DNA of 64,000 bases from Sulfurimonas sp. HSL3-7 (GTDB taxonomy: Bacteria > Campylobacterota > Campylobacteria > Campylobacterales > Sulfurimonadaceae). Every line of letters begins with the position of its first letter. Position 1 is the stretch's first letter. The DNA lies in NCBI RefSeq assembly GCF_039645985.1, contig NZ_CP147919.1, positions 1,054,001 through 1,118,000 of the forward strand. Reading direction: 5' to 3'. Below, in pieces: positions 36,917 through 46,227 of the stretch. The translations under genes and the position numbers were made by a program. Under the pieces are notes generated by a model. That model made no database searches. It worked only from the letters and a program-made list of their open reading frames with translations, and had not been told where the DNA came from.

Positions 36917-38677
36917 TCATTGCGAAAGCATCTCTTCAAAATAGATATCGGCATTCTGATAGGTCTTGCCGGTATGGTCTTTGAAAATAAGGTGCTTTCT
37001 GTTCAGCGACCCGAGTGAGCTCAGCCCCGCAACGGCCAGCAGCCCGCGGATACCGCTGAGCAGCTGCGCATGATAGGAGGCGACATTCTCTGCTTTCTGC
37101 TCGACCAGGAACGAGGCCCGTTTCGAGCGGTCCTGGGTTGCGAGTCCTACGGGGCAGTGGCGTCCGTGCGCCCCGGAACACTCCCTGGCCCGGATGCAGC
37201 CGGCGCTCATCATAAAGGCGCGGGCGATCGCGATGTAATCGGCACCGATGCCGAAAAGGACAATGGCATCGTCCGGTGTCAGCACCTTCTCGCTGGCGAT
37301 CAATTTGACCCTCTCTCTGACACCTGCCTCTTTGAGTGTGTTGTCCGCGATGTAGAGGGCTTTTGCAATGGTCATGCCCACGCTCATCATCATCTCGAGC
37401 GGTGCCGCACCGCTGCCGCCGTCGGCACCGTCAATGGTGATGAAGTCGGGGTAGGCGCGGGAACCCTCTTTGATGCGCTGTGCGATCAACGCGGCGTATT
37501 CGTCAAAGTTCTCTTTTGAGGAGATGACGATCTTGACGCCGACGGGTTTGTCGCTGAGGGATTTCAGGCGCCCTATGAAATCGAAGAGCTCCTCAAGGTC
37601 GTGCGCAAAGGGGAACTGGTTGGGGCTGAAGAGGTCCTGGTGCGGTGCGACCCCGCGATAGTAGGCGATGGCGTGGCTCACCTTGTCCGCCAGAAGTTTG
37701 CCGCCTGTCTGTTTGGCCCCCTGGGCCATCTTGATCTCTGTCATTTTGGCAAAACGCATTACCTTCTGGTAACGAAGCGCATCGAACTTCCCTTCATGAT
37801 CGCGTACGCCGTAGAGTCCGCTGCCCATCTGAAAGATGATGTCGGGCAGATCGTCGGGGACACTCTCGGGAAAGGCGCCGAGAGGGGCCTGCCAGTCGAT
37901 ACGGAAACAGAGCAGGGCCGCTTCGTCGAAAAGATAGGCGTCCTCGTCGGGCGAATCGATGACCATATGGCGGTAGACACGCTGGGCAGCAGAAGGGTTC
38001 AGCAGGAACTTTATGAGCCGGTAGACCGTTTTTGCAAATATCGTCCCCTCTTTGACCTCAAGGTAGCGGCGGTTCTCCTCTTTAAAGGCATGGGTATAGA
38101 AAAAGTTGGAGGTGAGACTGCCTTCCCCGGTATTGATGGGGAACTGCCCCAAAAATGCGCCTTTGGAAAAAGCCCGCGTCCCCTCGGGGGAGATGGCGCC
38201 GTCACTCATGCCACTGCGCCCAAAGACCGAGCGGGTCGTAAAAGGGTATTTGAGGCCGCTGCCGAAGGTAACGGAAAAGTGGTCGCTGACATCGTTCGTA
38301 TTTAAAACACAGTTCGCGTTTTTTATCGAGAGGCGTGCCGAGCTCTGCGGCTGCCCGGGGGAGAAGGAGGCGTAGGCCGAGCGGCGTTCGGCCGCATCAT
38401 AGACCCATTTAACCTTGTCAAAGGATTCGTAAAACTTCTCATCGCCAAAATACTGGCGCATCGGGTCGCGCAGCAGGTAGAAAAAATAGCGCATACGGCC
38501 GATCAGGGGAAAGTTAATGAGCAGCTGGTCATGGCGCTGAAAAAAACGGTCGTAGACCAGTGTCAACAGGGCCATGACCAGCAGGACGACAGCGACCGCC
38601 TTGAGCAGAAACATCAGGATCGGAAAGTCGTAGCTGTTAAAAGAGGCAGCAAAATTACGCAGGGCTTCCATGGTCAC
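36917..38677 (-). CDS. Membrane-anchored FMN-binding glutamate synthase-like protein
   Basis: A 586-residue protein with two N-terminal transmembrane helices (about 18-45), then the glutamate synthase central/FMN barrel domain: LKSLSDKPVGVKIVIS, FITIDGADGGSGAAPLEMM, VKLIASEKVLTPDDAIVLFGIGADYIAIARAFM. Cysteines in CIRAREC...HCPVGLATQD near residue 490-505 are placed like the 3Fe-4S ligands of GltB. It lacks the glutaminase domain, so it is not a classical GltB. Its reaction is unknown. Its start overlaps the DoxX stop by 4 bases. Confidence 0.85.
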   Translation of the reverse strand: MTMEALRNFAASFNSYDFPILMFLLKAVAVVLLVMALLTLVYDRFFQRHDQLLINFPLIGRMRYFFYLLRDPMRQYFGDEKFYESFDKVKWVYDAAERRSAYASFSPGQPQSSARLSIKNANCVLNTNDVSDHFSVTFGSGLKYPFTTRSVFGRSGMSDGAISPEGTRAFSKGAFLGQFPINTGEGSLTSNFFYTHAFKEENRRYLEVKEGTIFAKTVYRLIKFLLNPSAAQRVYRHMVIDSPDEDAYLFDEAALLCFRIDWQAPLGAFPESVPDDLPDIIFQMGSGLYGVRDHEGKFDALRYQKVMRFAKMTEIKMAQGAKQTGGKLLADKVSHAIAYYRGVAPHQDLFSPNQFPFAHDLEELFDFIGRLKSLSDKPVGVKIVISSKENFDEYAALIAQRIKEGSRAYPDFITIDGADGGSGAAPLEMMMSVGMTIAKALYIADNTLKEAGVRERVKLIASEKVLTPDDAIVLFGIGADYIAIARAFMMSAGCIRARECSGAHGRHCPVGLATQDRSKRASFLVEQKAENVASYHAQLLSGIRGLLAVAGLSSLGSLNRKHLIFKDHTGKTYQNADIYFEEMLSQ

Positions 38678-39111
38678 TTCTTGTCAAAAAAGAGACGATC
38701 GAGACTGAACCGTCCGGCACCCTGTGAAAAGAAGATGAACAGAAAGAGCATAAAGTACAGGGGGATCTCAAAACCGTTGTTGCCTGCCGAAAAGCCGTTG
38801 TGCAGGTGTACGGTAAAGATGGCAACGATCATGACGATGATGAGCGGAATCGAGATAAAACGGGTAAAGAGCCCCAATATGAGCAGGACAACGCCGGCGG
38901 TCTCCATGGAGGCGGCAAGGTAGGCACTGAGCAGCGGAAAAGGGATACCCATGGAACCGAACCATTCGGCTACGGCATCCAGGTCGTTCCATTTCATCAT
39001 GGCGGGATCATAAAACCCGTAGGCTATCGCAAATCGTGCGAACAGAAGCGTAAGCGAATGGGTGTATTCGCTCAGACGCGAAAACTCACGGTAAAACTGG
39101 ATAAGACGCAT
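38674..39111 (-). CDS. DoxX family membrane protein
   Basis: A 145-residue four-helix inner-membrane protein with the DoxX/DoxD-type pattern LLFARFAIAYGFYDPAMMKWND, FPLLSAYLAASMETAGVVLLILGLFTRFISIPLIIVMIVAI and VHLHNGFSAGNNGFEIPLYFML. DoxX proteins are linked to thiosulfate or thiol redox in some organisms. Translational coupling to the flavin/Fe-S protein suggests a membrane redox pair, which is inference. Confidence 0.85.
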   Translation of the reverse strand: MRLIQFYREFSRLSEYTHSLTLLFARFAIAYGFYDPAMMKWNDLDAVAEWFGSMGIPFPLLSAYLAASMETAGVVLLILGLFTRFISIPLIIVMIVAIFTVHLHNGFSAGNNGFEIPLYFMLFLFIFFSQGAGRFSLDRLFFDKK

Positions 39112-39284
39112 GGTTGCTCCTTACATATCGTGTATTCAAGTATAACCAGTTTTAATAGCATATGTATGTGATGCGGGCACATTCGGTCGGATCATAGTAA
39201 GCCATGAGGGTAGGATGAATGCCTGAAGGGACGATCGGCGGGAGTAGGGGTGGGCGAAAAAAAACGCCAGAAGGGCACGTTGCT

Positions 39285-39452
39285 TTACCCCTTCTTGACC
39301 ACCATCTGGGTGTACTGGAACTGCTCCTCTTCGTATTCGGGATAGGCCGTGACGATCAGCTCGCCTCTGAGCTCCCATCCCTCGTTTAAATACTTGTGTA
39401 TCTCGGCGACAAGATCATGTTTGACGTTGGAAATAAGTATGTCGACTTGCAT
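39285..39452 (-). CDS. Small conserved-looking protein (DUF1737-like)
   Basis: A 55-residue protein beginning MQVDILISNVKHDLVAEIHKY. The LNEGWELRGELIVTA...QYTQMVVK pattern resembles the small DUF1737 proteins. The frame is open further upstream, but the ATG at 39452 has a clear GGAG ribosome site and lies 19 bases after upp, so the short form is chosen. Function unknown; probably co-transcribed with upp. Confidence 0.7.
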   Translation of the reverse strand: MQVDILISNVKHDLVAEIHKYLNEGWELRGELIVTAYPEYEEEQFQYTQMVVKKG

Positions 39453-39471
39453 AGGTCTCCTTTTTTGGTGT

Positions 39472-40098
39472 TTACTCTTCAGGGGTGTTGTACGCTCTGT
39501 CGCCGGCGTCGCCGAGCCCGGGAACGATGTACTTGTTCTCATTGAGGCGCTCGTCGACCTGTGCGATATAGATGTCAAGCTGCGGGTACTTCTGCTGTAT
39601 GCGTTCCAGCCCTTCCGGCGCACCGATGATATTGAGCGAGGTGATCTGGCGTGCGCCCCTGTCTTTGAGCAGTTCCATCGCGTCGATCAGCGAACCGCCG
39701 GTCGCGACCATCGGGTCGACGAAGATCAGATGCTTGCCTTTGCAGTCGGGGACGCGGTCGTAGTAGAGTTTGGACTGGTGGGTGGTCTCGTCGCGTTTGA
39801 TCGCGAGAAAACCCGCCTCTGCCTTAGGGAAGAGGTCCATCATCGCTTCGAGCATCGGCAGCCCGGCACGCAGGACGGTGACGATCAGGAGGTTGTTCTC
39901 GTCAAACTTCTTGTAGGTCTTTTCGCCTTCCCATGTCGGGAAGGTCTCGTTTTGGAGGGCATCTTCCTGAAGCGCCGCATCGGCGAGCAGGATGCTGAGT
40001 GTTTTTATTGTCTGTCTGAAGACCAGCGCATCAATACGGCTGTCGCGCAGCGTGTTGATCAGGTGGGTGCTTAGATGTGATTTGAGTTCATACAACAT
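39472..40098 (-). CDS. upp: Uracil phosphoribosyltransferase
   Basis: Salvages uracil to UMP with PRPP. The 208-residue length is standard. The PRPP loop is VDPMVATGGSLIDAMELL and the uracil-binding C-terminus reads GDAGDRAYNTPEE. Other signatures are TVLRAGLPMLEAM and FLAIKRDETT. It sits 24 bases downstream of the suf operon's last gene on the same strand. Confidence 0.95.
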   Translation of the reverse strand: MLYELKSHLSTHLINTLRDSRIDALVFRQTIKTLSILLADAALQEDALQNETFPTWEGEKTYKKFDENNLLIVTVLRAGLPMLEAMMDLFPKAEAGFLAIKRDETTHQSKLYYDRVPDCKGKHLIFVDPMVATGGSLIDAMELLKDRGARQITSLNIIGAPEGLERIQQKYPQLDIYIAQVDERLNENKYIVPGLGDAGDRAYNTPEE

Positions 40099-40122
40099 GC
40101 AGCTATTATAATACAGCGCAAC

Positions 40123-40449
40123 TTACAGCATGCCGAGCTGCAGTTTTGCTTCAATACTCATCTTCTCCGGACTCCATGGCGGCTCAAAAACGAGGTCGGG
40201 TTCGACCGTCAGCTGCGGATAGTCATCGAGGATGTAACCGATGTTGCGCACCTGGTCGACCAGCGACTCGCTGACCGGGCAGGCCGCCGAGGTGAGGGTC
40301 ATCTTGACGACGCATTTTGTCCCGTTGCCGCTCTCATTGCAGTCGATGCCGTAGATCAGTCCGAGGTCGAAGATGTTGACCGGGATCTCGGGGTCGTAGA
40401 TCTTTTTGAGCTCTTCGACGATCCTGTCCATCAGGGGGCCGTAGGTCAT
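40123..40449 (-). CDS. sufT: MIP18/SufT-type Fe-S assembly factor (DUF59)
   Basis: A 108-residue protein with the DUF59 motif YDPEIPVNIFDLGLIYGID, plus LTSAACPVSESLVDQV with the conserved Cys and the C-terminal PPWSPEKMS. SufT-type proteins help mature Fe-S enzymes. The ATG overlaps the sufE stop (ATGA), supporting this start over the one 15 bases upstream. It is the distal gene of the suf operon. Confidence 0.88.
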   Translation of the reverse strand: MTYGPLMDRIVEELKKIYDPEIPVNIFDLGLIYGIDCNESGNGTKCVVKMTLTSAACPVSESLVDQVRNIGYILDDYPQLTVEPDLVFEPPWSPEKMSIEAKLQLGML

Positions 40450-40865
40450 TGCTGCTCCTTGCATTCCCTGGCGTAGCCGTAGATGACCTTCAAGAAGGCC
40501 TCCAGCCCCTGCTGGCGCACGGGGCTCAGCAGCTCCATAATACCCATCTCCTTGAGCTCGTTGGGGTCGAAGGAAAGGATCTCGTCGGGGGTGCGGTCGT
40601 TGAAGATGCCCAGCAGCATCACCAGCATCCCCTTGGCAATGATGGAGTCGCCCTCGGCTTCAAGGTGTATCTTTTCGCCGTCAAAGCTCTTGTGGAGCCA
40701 GGCGAGCGAGGAACACCCTTTGATGATGTTCTCGTCGCACTTGAACTCCTGATCGATCGTCGGTGCATCGTGGCCGAAGTCGAGGATGTACTCCATCTTG
40801 GCGTTGTTGTCTTCAAAAAGGTCGAGGTCGGCTTTGTAGGCTTTTACCTGTTCTGACATGGTCAT
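40446..40865 (-). CDS. sufE: SufE, sulfur acceptor for Fe-S assembly
   Basis: Takes persulfide sulfur from the cysteine desulfurase SufS and passes it to SufBCD. The 139 residues include the acceptor cysteine in IIKGCSSLAWLHKS, the GCxS site of the family, and ILSFDPNELKEMGIMELLSPVRQQGLEAFLKVI. The start overlaps the end of sufD by 4 bases. No sufS lies in the operon, so the desulfurase (possibly NifS/IscS) must be elsewhere. Confidence 0.92.
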   Translation of the reverse strand: MTMSEQVKAYKADLDLFEDNNAKMEYILDFGHDAPTIDQEFKCDENIIKGCSSLAWLHKSFDGEKIHLEAEGDSIIAKGMLVMLLGIFNDRTPDEILSFDPNELKEMGIMELLSPVRQQGLEAFLKVIYGYARECKEQQ

Positions 40866-42048
40866 GATATCTCCTTTTGGTAGTAGGCGGATTCAAACGC
40901 ACTTCGGATCGCCTCCGCCGCTTTTTCGTCTTCTACCTCTTCGATCATCTCGTTGGCAAAGGCTAGGATCAGCATCTTGCGCGCCTCCTCGAGGCCGATG
41001 CCGCGCGAACGGAGATAGAAGAGGGCCGCCTCGTCGAGCTGGCCGGTGGTGGCGCCGTGCGAGGCTTCGAGCTCGTCGGTGTAGATCTCCAGCTGCGGCT
41101 TGGCCTCCATAAAAGCGTTATCGTTAAGCAGGATCGCTTTGGAGTTCTGCCTTGCAGCGGCGTAACGGGCCCCGTGGCCGACACGGATGCGCCCGTCAAA
41201 GATGCCGGCGGCGTTCTCTTTGAGGATCGATTTCGCCAGATGCACGCTTTTGGCGGAAATGCCGTTATGGCGCAGGTTGACGACATTGCCGCGGTGCGCT
41301 CTGCCCGATGCAAAGAGGAGGTGGGAGAGCATCGCAACGGTATGGTCTGAGAGGTCGTTCTTGTAGAGGTGCAGGGCGATGCCGCTGCCGAAGTCGAAGG
41401 TCTGCAGCGTCATTTCGGCCCGGGAGCCGACGTCGTAGCGGTGCGAACCGATCACCGCGGCATCGTTCTCCCCGGCGCTCTGGTTGCGGATCCAGGTCAG
41501 TGCACCCGCTTCGCCGACATGCACGTCCAGACCGTAGAGCAGCAGCGAGCCGCCGCTGCCGGCGTTCTCGAAGCTCTCGTATACCGTTGCCCGGCACTCC
41601 GGTGCGGTCCTGATGACGATGCGGCAGGGGATGAGGGTGTTCTGCCTCTCGAGACGGTGCACGATGGTAAGGTCGATGTCGTTTTCGATGCTCAGGACGA
41701 TGCAGTGCGGCGAGAGGAGGTGGGAGAGGTGGTAAAGCGCGTCGAAATGCGTTATGTCGGGTTCAAACCCTGTCTGGAACGAGACATTGACATCTTCCGG
41801 TACGGCGGTGACGACGCCGTCTCTGATCTCGAGGATCTTCTCTTTGAGAGGCGGTTTCGGCTGCTCAGGCGCGGCCAGGGTATAGTCGTCGGCCAGCAGC
41901 GGCTTGACGGAAAAATGACGGTACTGTTCGGTCTTGTTGCCGGGAATGCCGAGCTCCAAAAAGCGTTTGGCTACGGCCTCCTTGCTGCTGTCAAAATCGA
42001 GACAGCTGCGCAGTCCGGCCAGACTCTGTCCGCTTAGTTCCGAGGGTC

Positions 42049-42052
<4 letters not shown>
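40862..42052 (-). CDS. sufD: SufD, Fe-S scaffold subunit
   Basis: A 396-residue beta-helix protein, partner of SufB and SufC. Typical segments are HRGNVVNLRHNGISAKSVHLAKSILKENAAGIFDGRIRVG and LEIYTDELEASHGATTGQLDEAALFYLRSRGIGLEEARKML, with the His of SHGATTG conserved. It overlaps sufC and sufE by 4 bases each. Confidence 0.93.
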
Positions 42053-42791
<739 letters not shown>

Positions 42792-42795
<4 letters not shown>

Positions 42796-44225
42796 CCTAC
42801 ACTTCCTTCCAGGGTTAGATTGAGCAGCTCTTTGGCTTCAACCGCAAACTCCATCGGCAGCTGGCTGAAGACCTCCTTGCAGAAGCCGTGGACGATCATG
42901 GAGACGGCGTCCTCCTCCCCGATGGCGCGGCTTCGCAGGTAGAAGAGCTGTTCGTCGCTGATCTTCGAGGTGGTCGCCTCGTGCTCGATGACGGCACTCG
43001 CGTTGCGGGACTCGAGGTAGGGGAAGGTGTGTGCCCCGCACTCCGGTCCTATCAGCAGGCTGTCGCACTGGCTGAAGTTGCGTGCCCCTTCGGCCTTGGC
43101 ACCGACCTTGACGAGCCCGCGGTAGCTGTTTTGGCCGTGCATCGCGGAGATCCCTTTCGAGATGATCGTCGAGCGGGTGTTCCTGCCGACATGGATCATC
43201 TTGGTCCCCGTGTCGGCCTGCTGCGCCAGCGTCGTGATCGCGACGGAGTAGAACTCGCCGACCGAGTTGTCTCCCCGTAAGATGCAGCTCGGGTACTTCC
43301 AGGTGATGGAAGAGCCGGTCTCGACCTGCGTCCATGAGATCTTGGAGTTCTCGCCTTCGCAGAGACCTCTCTTGGTGACGAAGTTGAAGATGCCCCCTTC
43401 GCCGTTCTCGTCGCCGGGGTACCAGTTCTGTATCGTCGAGTACTTGATCTCGGCGTCTTTCTTGGCGATCAGCTCGACCACCGCGGCGTGGAGCTGGTTC
43501 TCGTCGCGCTGCGGAGCGGAGCACCCCTCGTTGTAGGAGACGTAGCTCCCCTCCTCGGCGATGATGAGGGTGCGCTCGAACTGCCCGGTGTTCTGCGCGT
43601 TGATGCGGAAATAGGTCGAGAGCTCCATCGGGCAGCGCACCCCTTTGGGGACATAGACGAAGGTGCCGTCGGTAAAGACGGCGGCGTTGAGCGCGGCGAA
43701 GAAGTTGTCGCTCATGGGGACGACGGAGAAGAGGTACTCCTGCACCAGTTCGGAATGGTCGCGGATGGCCTCGGAGATGGAACAGAAGATAATGCCGAGT
43801 TCGTGCAGCGTCTCGGAGTAGGTGGTCTTGACCGAGACGGAGTCGAAGACCGCGTCGACGGCGATCCCCTGAAGCATCTTCTGCTCTTCGAGGGGGATGC
43901 CGAGCTTGTCGTAGGCCTCGAGGATGTTCGGATCGACCTCGTCGAGCGAGTTCGGGGCCTTCTTGGGCGCGGCGAAGTAGGAGATGGACTGGTAGTCGAT
44001 GGGCTTGTAGTGCAGATGCGCCCATTGCGGCTCCTCCATCTTCTGCCACCGGTGCAGCGCCTTGATGCGCAGCTCGGTCATCCAAAGCGGTTCCTTCTTC
44101 TTGGCGGAGATAAAGCGGATGACCTCGTCATTGAGACCTGGCGCGACGGTGTCCTCTTCGACATCGACGGTAAAGCCGAGCTTGTACTCCTGTGAAACAA
44201 GCTGGTCAACATCTTTCTGTGCCAT
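42792..44225 (-). CDS. sufB: SufB, Fe-S scaffold core subunit
   Basis: The main scaffold for nascent Fe-S clusters, 477 residues, with [59 protein letters not shown] and [40 protein letters not shown] signatures. It is the first gene of sufBCDE-sufT; a TTTTTC-rich leader and AT-rich gap lie upstream. No IscR/SufR-like gene is adjacent. Confidence 0.95.
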
Positions 44226-44293
44226 AACTGCTCCTTTTTCGTCTCTCTTTAACCACTATATTCCAAATAGGAGAAAAATTATCTTATTAAAAA

Positions 44294-44326
44294 AAGGTGG
44301 TTGGAAAGTTTTAGATTGTGGAGGTT
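44294..44326. repeat. Direct repeat copy A
   Basis: A 33-base sequence containing GGAAAGTTTTAGATTG followed by TGGAGGTT. It matches copy B at 46182-46213 with three substitutions and one single-base gap, in the same orientation, about 1.9 kb apart. The pair brackets the dioxygenase and lipoprotein genes. Confidence 0.7.
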
Positions 44327-44367
44327 GATTTTGAGAGGGATGGAATAGTCTATCAATAAAATATGCA

Positions 44368-44388
44368 TTCTCACGTAAAACGTGGGAA
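44368..44388. repeat. REP-like short palindrome
   Basis: TTCTCACG-TAAAA-CGTGGGAA forms an 8-base stem with one G-T wobble and a 5-base loop, followed by CGAGG. The ACGTGGGAACGAG core resembles REP/BIME-type palindromes scattered in many proteobacterial genomes, which move with REP-associated transposases. No second copy is seen in this window. Confidence 0.5.
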
Positions 44389-44531
44389 CGAGGAAAGTAT
44401 AAAATTGGGAAATGCAGAAAATGTCTAGTATTTAGGGCTTAGGGAAGTATTCCCGAGCAAGATTCTGGATTAGGAATCAATATTGGTAACCCTTGAATTT
44501 AATACAACATATAATGATCTATAAAAATCTT

Positions 44532-45413
44532 TTAATCTGTTATTGTGATATCGAGACCAATTGATGAACGATAGCCTATATCCTTATCTGGAAGGCAAGA
44601 GATAGGGGTAACAGCATGCCATAAATCAGTATTTTTATCAGGTTGAAAGATTCCCTGGCCTGCCTGCAACGTAACCTCAAAAAGCTCAGTCTTGGCATCT
44701 TTCTCATATATGAAACTTTTTCCACCTTGTATACCATTTCTTTCAATTACTAAAGCTGAGACGATATAGTCCATTCCATCCTGGTGGATACCTTCCGGTG
44801 AATTTGTTCCATCAATGCCCTGAAAACAATAGATCACGGTATGGTGAAGTGCAACATTGAGTGAAGTAGGATGTGAAGATAGATTTATTCTCAAATCATC
44901 AGCAACTGCATTTAGCAGCACATGCCAACAGTTATATTCTAGTGATTTGGGAAGTTCTTTGAAAATACGTCTTGCCAGTCTATAGTCATGAGCATTTTCA
45001 AGACTTATCAAAGCATCATCCTGACCAAAAGGTTTGGCTGGTACACGAGAAATTTCCCATGAATTTTGAGAGTATTTCAAGTCAAACTCTGATACCAGCC
45101 GTTTTCTGGTAGGTCTGATTTTTGAAAATTTTTCAAATTGCAGTCGGGATAAGTTTTGTAAAACAGGTTCAAGTTCAGAGTCCGAAATAATTTCATTGTA
45201 ATAATGTTCCCAAAATTCTTCAGGGATCTGATTTAAAATATTATTTGATAAATTATTTTTTAAGAATTCAATTTTATTTTGTCTAAGCAGATAATTATCC
45301 CATTCATACTCAGTCTCATACGCTGGCCTTAACTTTTCAGCAATTTCCTTAACATCTATCCCGTACTCTTCCAGATTAATTAGTTTTATTGGTTTTTCAA
45401 GTTGGTAAAACAT
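44532..45413 (-). CDS. 2OG-Fe(II) dioxygenase, free-amino-acid hydroxylase type
   Basis: A 293-residue oxygenase resembling the 2OG-Fe dioxygenase family (PF10014 type) that includes isoleucine and leucine hydroxylases. The metal triad is His210 and Asp212 (EGIHQDGMDY) with His266 (DLWHAVTP); Arg282 (GYRSSIGL) should bind 2-oxoglutarate. The frame runs on to 45602, but the ATG at 45413 has a GGAGG ribosome site and avoids overlap with the next gene. The coding DNA is clearly AT-richer than flanking genes, a sign of transfer. Substrate unknown: a free amino acid or a residue in a peptide. Confidence 0.82.
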   Translation of the reverse strand: MFYQLEKPIKLINLEEYGIDVKEIAEKLRPAYETEYEWDNYLLRQNKIEFLKNNLSNNILNQIPEEFWEHYYNEIISDSELEPVLQNLSRLQFEKFSKIRPTRKRLVSEFDLKYSQNSWEISRVPAKPFGQDDALISLENAHDYRLARRIFKELPKSLEYNCWHVLLNAVADDLRINLSSHPTSLNVALHHTVIYCFQGIDGTNSPEGIHQDGMDYIVSALVIERNGIQGGKSFIYEKDAKTELFEVTLQAGQGIFQPDKNTDLWHAVTPISCLPDKDIGYRSSIGLDITITD

Positions 45414-45529
45414 TTCGCATCCTCCAGACTTATAAAAATACAATTTGATTTTCAGATCCGCGATTTTTGCGACATACAGCTGTGGTCTATTTGGCTGGCT
45501 GTTTGTCTTAGCAGCGCCTCCTTTGGGTT

Positions 45530-46009
45530 TTACTCTTTCTCCGCCCATTCGCGAAGTTTGCGTTTGAGTTTTTTCTCCACCTTGTCGCTTATCTCGTCCC
45601 ACTCTTTGACGACATCCGCGTCATCTTCGTCTTCGGCCCACTCTTTGAGCCTCCGCATGATCTTCTGTTCGACCTTCTCGCCTATCTCCTCCCACTCTTT
45701 GTCGCGCTTTCTGTTCGCGGCAGAACGGCACGAGACGTGCGAACTGCCGCCCCAGACGATGATGACGCCCAGCAGGAAACCGAAGTCATACCAGCTGCCC
45801 GTATTGTGTACCTCGTAGACAGTGACGTTGTCATTGAAGAGATGGATGATGAGCGTAATAAACGCGATCATCCCGTGCCAGAGCCCGTACCAGAACCCGG
45901 CCGGCTCCCCCTGTGTGAACTGTGCGTCACCGGCGGTGCATGCCGTAAAGAGGAAGATCAGGGGGAACAAGAGCACTGTTTTATATAGTCGGGGGTTTTG
46001 CGGTGTCAT
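45530..46009 (-). CDS. Membrane lipoprotein with two amphipathic C-terminal repeats
   Basis: A 159-residue protein. The ATG at 46009 has an AAGGAG ribosome site; the longer frame to 46060 lacks one. A lipobox-like LFTAC ends the signal. Two hydrophobic segments follow (GFWYGLWHGMIAFITLIIHLF and YDFGFLLGVIIVWGG). The tail holds two charged repeats of about 26 residues, KEWEEIGEKVEQKIMRRLKEWAE and KEWDEISDKVEKKLKRKLREWAE, likely coiled coil. Similar GLWHG/YDFGFLLG membrane proteins are common but unnamed. Function unknown. Confidence 0.75.
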   Translation of the reverse strand: MTPQNPRLYKTVLLFPLIFLFTACTAGDAQFTQGEPAGFWYGLWHGMIAFITLIIHLFNDNVTVYEVHNTGSWYDFGFLLGVIIVWGGSSHVSCRSAANRKRDKEWEEIGEKVEQKIMRRLKEWAEDEDDADVVKEWDEISDKVEKKLKRKLREWAEKE

Positions 46010-46181
46010 GGGAACTCCTTGTTGCCTGATAATTATATTCAGTGTTACCGAGGTCACCAACCAAATAGCGATGTAATTATCAGATTAAGTAATAATATAA
46101 CGTATTTGGCATTGTCAGTCAACCGCACAATCTAAGAGCAATAAAAGAGTGAAGAGCTATGTTTTTGTAGCTTTTTAATAG

Positions 46182-46213
46182 AAGGTGCCTGAAAAGTTTT
46201 AGATTGGGAGGTT
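46182..46213. repeat. Direct repeat copy B
   Basis: Containing GAAAAGTTTTAGATTGGGAG, this matches copy A (29 of 33 aligned positions identical). It lies 15 bases beyond the stop of the radical SAM gene. Confidence 0.7.
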
Positions 46214-46227
46214 CGAAATGGTGTGAT

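Larger units (their letters stand above)
44226..44531. other. AT-rich gap with a direct repeat and REP-like hairpin
   Basis: This 306-base gap between sufB and the dioxygenase gene has no credible gene. It contains repeat copy A (44294-44326), a REP-like hairpin (44368-44388), and AT-rich sequence that should hold the sufB promoter. The base composition changes sharply from the GC-richer suf operon. Confidence 0.7.

Noticed and set aside
42838-44085. 415-codon minus-strand frame rich in Arg
   Set aside because: It is an out-of-frame shadow of sufB with no family motif.
45414-45602. N-terminal extension of the dioxygenase frame
   Set aside because: It overlaps the lipoprotein gene, is low-complexity, and the ATG at 45413 has a strong GGAGG site.
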